A stretch of DNA of 64,000 nucleotides, from the NCBI RefSeq assembly GCF_017776525.1, contig NZ_JACVEW010000003.1, forward strand, positions 62,001-126,000, written 5' to 3'. Shown here one piece after another: positions 36,986 through 42,274 of this stretch. Origin of the DNA: Marinobacterium alkalitolerans. Its GTDB lineage: Bacteria > Pseudomonadota > Gammaproteobacteria > Pseudomonadales > Balneatricaceae. The notes below the pieces were generated by a model that was not told the origin of the DNA, searched no databases, and worked only from the letters and a program-made list of their open reading frames with translations. The position numbers were made by a program, and so were the translations under genes. Position 1 is the first letter of the stretch. Each line of letters begins with the position of its first letter.

Positions 36986-37966
36986 ATGCCTTACAGCAGG
37001 CCATGGAAGTCCTTTCCCGAGCAATTGGAGCTGCTCAAATCCTGGGGCATGGTGGTCACCGACGAGGCCGCCGCTCTGGATTACCTTCAGCGTGTGGGCT
37101 ACTACCGCCTCAGCGCCTACTGGTATCCGTTTCGCACGTTCGAAGTGGTACAGGATAGCGAAACCGGAAAACTCTCCACCAAAGCAAAGGACGAGTTTCA
37201 CCCGGATACTCAATTCGTGGACGCGGTGCACCTGTACCTGTTCGACAAGCAGCTTCGCTTGTACCTTACCGATGCGCTGGAACGTATCGAAATCTCCTTG
37301 CGGGTAGACCTGTCCCACTTGCTGGGCGAACGCAGCCCTTTCGCCCATATAGAAAATACCAAAGCACACTTCCACCCGGGCTTTGCCAACAGGCCTTTCC
37401 GCAAAGGTATGGTTCAAACCTGCTTTGACGCCTGGGCGGACAAATATCGTGGATTGGTCAAACGGTCGAAAGAGGATTTTGTCCGGCACTATCACGCCAA
37501 TCACGGTGATGAGCTGCCGATATGGGTTGCAGTAGAGGTATTGGACTTCGGTGCCATATCCCAGCTGTTCAGCATGCTGAACGTGAAAGACCAGGCTACC
37601 ATCGCCAACCGGTACGGCGTGAGCAATTGGAAAGTGTTCAAAAGCTGGCTATTTAGCCTGAGTTACCTGCGTAATCTGGTGGCGCACCATAGCCGTTTGT
37701 GGAACCGGAACATCACCTCCAAACCAATGTTGCCGAAACAGGGGGAGATTGCCTGGTGTGATGCGTTTATCAGTGACGAAGACTCCCACTTCAAGCCCTT
37801 CCTGCTGTTTGCCATTACTCGCATGCTGGTGAAGTCGATATGCCCTAATACCGAGTGGCACAACCGGCTGGCCGAGCATCTGGAACAGTTCCCAGAGCAG
37901 CACTCATCCAAGAAGCTGAACTTGAGCGGCATGGGAGTTACGGACGACTGGAAGGAGTGGTGGTAA
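36986..37966 (+). CDS. Abi_2 family (AbiF/AbiD-like) abortive infection protein
   Basis: 326-residue protein of the Abi_2 family, which includes lactococcal AbiD and AbiF. The start matches the family pattern (QLELLKSWGMVV, then YLQRVGYYRLSAYWYPF at 34-49). A HEPN-type RNase motif RNLVAH is at 229-234, and a second Rx4H, R106-x4-H111, lies in LRVDLSHLL. HEPN proteins of this sort cleave RNA and stop growth during phage infection; AbiF proteins have been proposed as ancestors of Cas13. AGGAG lies 10 bases before the ATG. It is 57 bases after the nitrilase gene and returns to the higher GC of the host. An adjacent structured region (37962-38026) could be a partner RNA. Confidence 0.85.
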   Translation: MPYSRPWKSFPEQLELLKSWGMVVTDEAAALDYLQRVGYYRLSAYWYPFRTFEVVQDSETGKLSTKAKDEFHPDTQFVDAVHLYLFDKQLRLYLTDALERIEISLRVDLSHLLGERSPFAHIENTKAHFHPGFANRPFRKGMVQTCFDAWADKYRGLVKRSKEDFVRHYHANHGDELPIWVAVEVLDFGAISQLFSMLNVKDQATIANRYGVSNWKVFKSWLFSLSYLRNLVAHHSRLWNRNITSKPMLPKQGEIAWCDAFISDEDSHFKPFLLFAITRMLVKSICPNTEWHNRLAEHLEQFPEQHSSKKLNLSGMGVTDDWKEWW

Positions 37967-38026
37967 CCAGAAAATAAAAACCCCAGCGTAAGTTGCAAGC
38001 AACCAAGAGGCCGGGGTCGTGTTACC
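37962..38026. other. Nested stem structure after the Abi_2 gene
   Basis: Three nested pairings: GGTAAC (37962-37967, containing the abi stop codon) with GTTACC (38021-38026); ACCCC (37980-37984) with GGGGT (38013-38017); and a central palindrome GTTGCAAGCAAC (37992-38003). On the minus strand the middle stem is followed by TTTTATTTT, so it could terminate antisense transcription. On the plus strand it may be a small structured RNA. Confidence 0.45.
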
Positions 38027-38088
38027 GGGAAGATTAGGGATTAAGCCTGCTGATGTCAAGCAAGCATGAGTAAGATGGAGTAAGCCTG

Positions 38089-39096
38089 ATGAACGGTTGG
38101 ATGATTCGTGCCGGTAACGGCGGTTGCTACTTCGACGACTTCAAGGATGCCGAGTGTGTCGGTATCGGCTGGGGCAACCTGGGCGACCTGAACCAGTACA
38201 CCAACCAGGACGCGCTTCGAAGCGCCTACATACACCATTTCGGCAACGCCAAACCGGGCCGCACCGCGAATGCCATCGCCATGATCCGCAAGTTTCGTGA
38301 CGACATTCAGCCCGGCGACCTGATCATCACCTACAGCCAGGAACACCGTGAGTATCTGGTGGGCGAAGCGATTGGCCAGTATGAGTTTCGTCATGAGTCC
38401 GAGCCGGTGGGCGAATTCCAGCACATTCGCAAGGTGAAGTGGCTTGGGCGCATCTCACGCGACCTGTTCACGCAATCGACCCGCAACAGCCTGGGATCTG
38501 TCTTGACCGTATTTTCACTGTCAGGTGCGGTCATCAGCGAGGTACAGGACCGCCTGGCCGGAAAGCCGGTTGAGCCGTCCTCCTCTGCCGACGATGTGCC
38601 AGCAGCCGAAGCTGAACTCGAACTGTTGCGTGAAGATGTGGTGTCTCGCGGCCATGAGCTGATCAAGGACAAGATCCAAAGCCTGGCACCCGATGAAATG
38701 GAAGAACTCACCGCCGCCCTGCTGCGAGCGATGGGCTACCAGGCCCGTGTATCAGCCAGAGGCCCGGATCGTGGCGTGGATGTGTTGGCATCACCGGACG
38801 GGCTTGGATTGACGCAGCCACGCATCAAAGCAGAAGTGAAACACCGCAGTGGCAGTATGGGCTCAAACCCGATCCGCAGCTTTATCGGTGCCCTGCGTGA
38901 AGGTGACCAAGGATTGTTTATCAGCACCGGCGGTTTTACCCGCGAAGCACGCTATGAAGCCGAACGGGCTACCATCCCTGTAACGCTGATCGACATCGAC
39001 CTGTTGGCCGATCTGGTGGTGGCCAACTATGAAAGGTTCGATATTGAAGGCCAGCGTTTGCTGCCGCTGGTAAAGGTGTACTGGCCGGCGGAGTGA
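38089..39096 (+). CDS. Mrr-type restriction endonuclease with PUA/EVE-like N-terminal domain
   Basis: 335-residue protein, probably a type IV (modified-DNA) restriction enzyme. Residues 1-150 look like a PUA/EVE-type module that can bind modified bases (CVGIGWGNLGDL, then PGDLIITYSQEHREYLVGEA). Residues about 185-325 are an Mrr catalytic domain with GPDRGVDVLA (D231) and IKAEVKHR (E249, K251) as the PD-(D/E)xK site, and FISTGGFTREARYEAER, usual in Mrr proteins. GGAG lies 9 bases before the ATG. It follows the Abi_2 gene by 122 bases on the same strand and closes the defence cluster. Confidence 0.87.
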   Translation: MNGWMIRAGNGGCYFDDFKDAECVGIGWGNLGDLNQYTNQDALRSAYIHHFGNAKPGRTANAIAMIRKFRDDIQPGDLIITYSQEHREYLVGEAIGQYEFRHESEPVGEFQHIRKVKWLGRISRDLFTQSTRNSLGSVLTVFSLSGAVISEVQDRLAGKPVEPSSSADDVPAAEAELELLREDVVSRGHELIKDKIQSLAPDEMEELTAALLRAMGYQARVSARGPDRGVDVLASPDGLGLTQPRIKAEVKHRSGSMGSNPIRSFIGALREGDQGLFISTGGFTREARYEAERATIPVTLIDIDLLADLVVANYERFDIEGQRLLPLVKVYWPAE

Positions 39097-39269
39097 CGGA
39101 CTGTCCTGATAAGGTTCTCTTCTGCCAGTCGTTCAAACAGATCAACACATTAAAGGGAATTATCACGCTCGTTATTGGGCAGGCTGCCTTTCAGACATCG
39201 CAGATTGTCACTAGAAAAACGCCAAATGACAGCTCTGTTGCTACAGAGAAAAGAACAGGAGGAGAATAC

Positions 39270-39446
39270 ATGGCCAACACTGATCAACCACCCCAGGACG
39301 GTGCGTGGCAAAGAATCAAGGCAAAGTTTAAGCCTAGATACCAGGAGTCAGAGCCGAAATCAGTCACACAGCCGGTGTTGGATACCTACAACCCGGAAAC
39401 TGGACGATATATGGAGATTCGATACACCAGAAGGGATGACGACTAA
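39270..39446 (+). CDS. Small hypothetical protein, 58 residues
   Basis: Short polar protein (MANTDQPPQDGAWQRIKAKF...) with a basic middle and a C-terminal YNPETGRYMEIRYTRRDDD. GGAGGAG lies 7 bases before ATG 39270, a strong site; this is why the shorter reading is preferred over one that begins at 39093 inside the Mrr gene. I do not recognise a family. It is the last gene before the tRNA-Pro fragment. No membrane segment or metal site is seen. Confidence 0.6.
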   Translation: MANTDQPPQDGAWQRIKAKFKPRYQESEPKSVTQPVLDTYNPETGRYMEIRYTRRDDD

Positions 39447-39472
39447 ACAGAACGGTTACCAAGCCCAGAAAC

Positions 39473-39495
39473 AAAAAAATCGCCAGAAGGCGATT
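39473..39495 (-). terminator. Intrinsic terminator of the tRNA-Pro gene
   Basis: On the minus strand AATCGCC/GGCGATT form a 7-base stem with a 4-base loop, followed by seven T (39473-39479). It sits 22 bases downstream of the tRNA-Pro CCA end and ends its transcription. It may also end the plus-strand defence operon. Confidence 0.8.
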
Positions 39496-39516
39496 CATAT
39501 AACAGCTTCATTTAAA

Positions 39517-39561
39517 TGGTCGGGACGGCAGGATTTGAACCTGCGACCCCTTGCACCCCAT
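39517..39561 (-). other. 3' fragment of tRNA-Pro(GGG): prophage attachment site
   Basis: Read on the minus strand, 45 bases give the anticodon (GGG in ATGGGGTGC), variable loop, a perfect T arm (GCAGG-TTCAAAT-CCTGC), the acceptor 3' strand CGTCCCG, discriminator A and CCA. The 5' half (D arm and acceptor 5' strand) is missing: to the right the sequence departs at GTAAC. This is the chromosomal remnant left when an element integrates into a tRNA 3' end. The element must lie to the right, where phage genes start, and an intact tRNA-Pro is expected beyond the right edge. Confidence 0.85.
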
Positions 39562-39711
39562 GTAACCATGCAGCCGCAGACAACCTACTGATATAAAAGC
39601 AAAACAGCCCCATTCAGCCACGGTCATTTCGGTGTATTCTGCCTCTATAGAAAACAACAGCTTACATGGTCGTTTTGTATCGTTTCAGAGTGTTTAAACA
39701 CAGCTGAATAC
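39562..39711. other. Prophage end, non-coding
   Basis: 150 bases between the attachment core and the EndA-like gene. It holds a 12-base palindrome GTGTTTAAACAC at 39690-39701, a possible integrase/excisionase or terminator-type site. No ORF with a ribosome site is seen, and no integrase lies at this end. Confidence 0.5.
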
Positions 39712-40410
39712 TCACTGCACGAACGGGTTTTCGTTACCTTGTACCTCTGATACTCTCCTTGAGCGTGCTCGTTCAGCACCATCAACAGGGTCTAGGTTTG
39801 ACCAAGCCTTGAAAAGCTGACGCTGCTTGCGACTGATTCGTAGACCGTACTGATCTTCCATATAGAAGTAGGTGCGAGCGATATCACCGCGAACCTGCTC
39901 CGGCGGCTCCGCTACTCTCTGCTTGAAATCCACTTCAAAATCACAGGCGCCATACACCCTGGGCTCACCGGGAATCATGCCAAAGCGGAAGTTACTGCGA
40001 TCGCCGTTCAGTTCGCCCACTGCCGGTACCAGGTTATGCATGTCGGATTCCATCCGTTTGAACTGAGGATCCTTGCGGCAACCTTTGCGCCCTCCTTCCT
40101 GCCAACACTGCAGCTGGTGACCAAACTCCCAAGCAGGAACTACATGTTCCCACTCGATCCGGCCCGACCGGTTGGCGTTTTTCCGCGGTTTCAAGCCACA
40201 ACTATCAGCATTTGGAGTTAGCCGGGTGCGGTTTGGGTTATCAGGATTTGGTGCCGGGGCGTAATCACAACCGCAGTAGAACGTCACTCGATCAGCGTCT
40301 GTATATATCTGGCGATCGAGGATCTTCTTGGCAGAACTGAATGATGACGGGTGTTCAGCTATGGTGAAAGTAGAGGTCAGCAGCAGGGCTATTGCCATGG
40401 AAAGGCGCAT
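39712..40410 (-). CDS. Phage-borne endonuclease I (EndA/NucM family)
   Basis: 232-residue secreted DNase. The signal peptide is MRLSMAIALLLTSTFTIA, and the His-Me finger motif is RIEWEHVVPAWEFG. The remaining blocks (CYFxYCG-like FYCGCDYAP, MHNLVPAVGELNGDRSNFRF) and paired cysteines fit EndA. ATG 40410 has AAGGAG 5 bases ahead. It is the last prophage gene before the attachment site, a cargo-type position; a role in degrading DNA outside the cytoplasm is likely (inference). Confidence 0.9.
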   Translation of the reverse strand: MRLSMAIALLLTSTFTIAEHPSSFSSAKKILDRQIYTDADRVTFYCGCDYAPAPNPDNPNRTRLTPNADSCGLKPRKNANRSGRIEWEHVVPAWEFGHQLQCWQEGGRKGCRKDPQFKRMESDMHNLVPAVGELNGDRSNFRFGMIPGEPRVYGACDFEVDFKQRVAEPPEQVRGDIARTYFYMEDQYGLRISRKQRQLFKAWSNLDPVDGAERARSRRVSEVQGNENPFVQ

Positions 40411-40478
40411 GCTATCTCCTTGCATTGGTGGATCCGGGCGCTATGGTGGCACAAAACCACACGCACATGGAGGTGCAC

Positions 40479-40706
40479 ATGCCACGGATCACATCACTGA
40501 CACTCTCGCGCCGCGAAGGGGAAGTCCTGATCATCGATCACGATATCAAAGTTATCATCAGGAAAGCCCGGAACGGAGAGGCAAAGGTTACTATCATGGC
40601 GCCAGACGATGTTGACGTTATTCGAGAAGAGCTGGATGGAGTCCTAGAGATTGAACCCGATGATGGATCAGATGGTTTCACCCCTGATGCTGCACCTATA
40701 GCCTGA
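40479..40706 (+). CDS. CsrA-like RNA-binding protein of the prophage
   Basis: 75-residue protein with the CsrA fold pattern: LTLSRREGEVLIIDHDIKV, then VTIMAPDDVDVIREEL, which align with the TRRVGE, NAPKEV and REEI blocks of CsrA. GGAGGTG lies just before ATG 40479. The acidic C-terminal tail (EPDDGSDG) replaces the usual short helix. It points opposite to the late genes and its last 39 bases overlap the end of gene D. Probably it binds GGA motifs in host or phage mRNA (inference). Confidence 0.8.
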   Translation: MPRITSLTLSRREGEVLIIDHDIKVIIRKARNGEAKVTIMAPDDVDVIREELDGVLEIEPDDGSDGFTPDAAPIA

Positions 40707-41681
40707 TTTATCGACCGAGTGGGTGGCGTTCGCAACTAGCCATTCACCATTTACACCTGAACGGAATCCACTCAGCTGCAGCCGCGCTTCTGCGATAATA
40801 GACGGATCCCCTGGCATACTGATCGACAATGTACCTTCTGATCGCTGACCGCCATCGTATTCGCTGCGGGCAGCCTTCTCTGCGCTGGCTTGGTCAGTGA
40901 ACTGGTGCCGCATGCGGCGCACTGGCTCACCATCCCCCACGGCAACCTCTTTATCCGATGCGCTGTTCAGATCGCGCCATACTGCCACCACCTTCCCTGC
41001 CTTTGCACGCTTGGCGATGGTCACGCGCCAGCTGGTGACCTGCCCGGGCACCAAGGTGATAGTGGGTAGCGGCTTACCACTAACCGTCTTCGACTCACCA
41101 CGCTTGGCCAGCACCAGCTTGCCGCCTGCCGGTTTGGCAATGGCGTCATAGTCCCGCGCCAGACGGGTCAGCAGGTTGATGTCTGATTCGTTCACCTGAT
41201 CCACATGGGGCAACACGATCGGGGCAAGGCTGACGGCAACTGCAGGGGCAAGGCCGTGCTCCTGCGCGATGGTTTCGACCATACCACCCAGCGTAAGGCC
41301 AGCATCCCATGACCGTGTTTTCTGCGTTGTGACCATCAGACGGGTGCTGCCCGATCCGCTGCTGCTGGTTGCCTGGGGCGCTGCTTTTGCCTTCACCGTC
41401 ACAGTATCCGGAGGGCCTGCAAGCTCGATCTCATCCACCACAAACAGGCCCATCCGCTGCGCCTGATTGTCATACCCCAGCCACAGCTCGAGTTCAGCGC
41501 CAGCCGCCGGCAGGATGATGCGGTTATTCGAGTCATGGTCGCTCAGGGTAAACTGCAGAGAGTCTGACTTTACGCCTGCATCATCGGTATAAGTCAGGCT
41601 GACAAAGCGCTCCATGATCGTTGCGGTGATGTCCTCACTGTTGGCGACCAGACGAAAGGCAGGTTTGATATTCAGTCCCAC
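40668..41681 (-). CDS. D: Phage tail protein D (P2 gpD-like)
   Basis: 337-residue baseplate/tail-hub protein of the gpD/VgrG-related fold, the last tail gene as in P2 and Mu-like phages. It starts KPAFRLVANSEDITATIMERF and includes DLNLLTRLA-type ESDINLLTRLARDYDA near residue 160, a family mark. The early strands (SLQFTLSDHD, ELELWLGYD) match the hub fold. It overlaps the X gene by 10 bases and the convergent CsrA-like gene by 39. Confidence 0.9.
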   Translation of the reverse strand: MGLNIKPAFRLVANSEDITATIMERFVSLTYTDDAGVKSDSLQFTLSDHDSNNRIILPAAGAELELWLGYDNQAQRMGLFVVDEIELAGPPDTVTVKAKAAPQATSSSGSGSTRLMVTTQKTRSWDAGLTLGGMVETIAQEHGLAPAVAVSLAPIVLPHVDQVNESDINLLTRLARDYDAIAKPAGGKLVLAKRGESKTVSGKPLPTITLVPGQVTSWRVTIAKRAKAGKVVAVWRDLNSASDKEVAVGDGEPVRRMRHQFTDQASAEKAARSEYDGGQRSEGTLSISMPGDPSIIAEARLQLSGFRSGVNGEWLVANATHSVDKSGYRCSIRGETI

Positions 41682-41884
41682 AACCTCACCCCTTTCACCT
41701 GCTCAGGCTCGGCAAAGTCCGGAAGCGTCACTTTGATACCCTCGGGCAATATAGGGCCCCGATCGGCAAGGCCGGGGTTGGCATCAATCAGCATCTCCAC
41801 CACCTGACCATCCTGACGACCGTAGTGCCTCCAGGCAATCAGATCGGCGGTGTCACCGTCACGTGTCCGATACGTCTGGGCCAT
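41672..41884 (-). CDS. X: Phage tail protein X (LysM-like)
   Basis: 70-residue P2 gpX-type tail protein with a LysM-like fold: YRTRDGDTADLIAWRHYGR, then a helix, then LPEGIKVTLPDF. I chose ATG 41884 (MAQTYRT) with AGGA 9 bases ahead; ATG 41890 is two codons earlier. It overlaps gene U by 26 bases and gene D by 10. Confidence 0.9.
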   Translation of the reverse strand: MAQTYRTRDGDTADLIAWRHYGRQDGQVVEMLIDANPGLADRGPILPEGIKVTLPDFAEPEQVKGVRLWD

Positions 41885-42266
41885 CGTCATACTTCCTGAT
41901 TTGAAGGGTGAATTCCTGTTTGCGCGGTGCGCCAGCCTGGGCAAACACGCCCTGCTGTTCATCTATCTTTTCAATGACCCAACGGCCATGAATGAAGCCT
42001 CGGCCATCCACCAGAATCAGCGGCAGGCCTTTGCCGGCTTCGGCTCTCATATCATCCAGCTGGGCGGTGCCGCCTTTGTATGATGGAAACACCACGCCGC
42101 TCAAGGTAACCCCGTCTTTACCCGGACCGGTATACTGCAGGGCCTCATACTGCCCTATCCGCTCCTGGCCCTTCCAGCTGTATTCGGTTGCCCGCGAAAG
42201 GCTTTGATACGCGGCGGTATTCACGCTGAACTGGTAGTCACCCAGCTGCATCATAATGTCAGACAT
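41859..42266 (-). CDS. U: Phage tail protein U
   Basis: 135-residue P2 gpU-like tail protein that acts at tail-tube ends or in baseplate assembly. MMQLGDYQFSVNTAAYQSL and RIGQYEALQYTGPGKDGVTLSG are typical family blocks. It lies 8 bases after the tape measure gene in the conserved order T-U-X-D. Confidence 0.9.
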   Translation of the reverse strand: MSDIMMQLGDYQFSVNTAAYQSLSRATEYSWKGQERIGQYEALQYTGPGKDGVTLSGVVFPSYKGGTAQLDDMRAEAGKGLPLILVDGRGFIHGRWVIEKIDEQQGVFAQAGAPRKQEFTLQIRKYDDGPDVSDT

Positions 42267-42274
42267 TGATCACC

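Noticed and set aside
39549-39566. Complete tRNA gene
   Set aside because: Only the 3' half of tRNA-Pro is present; the D arm and 5' acceptor strand cannot be found to the right.
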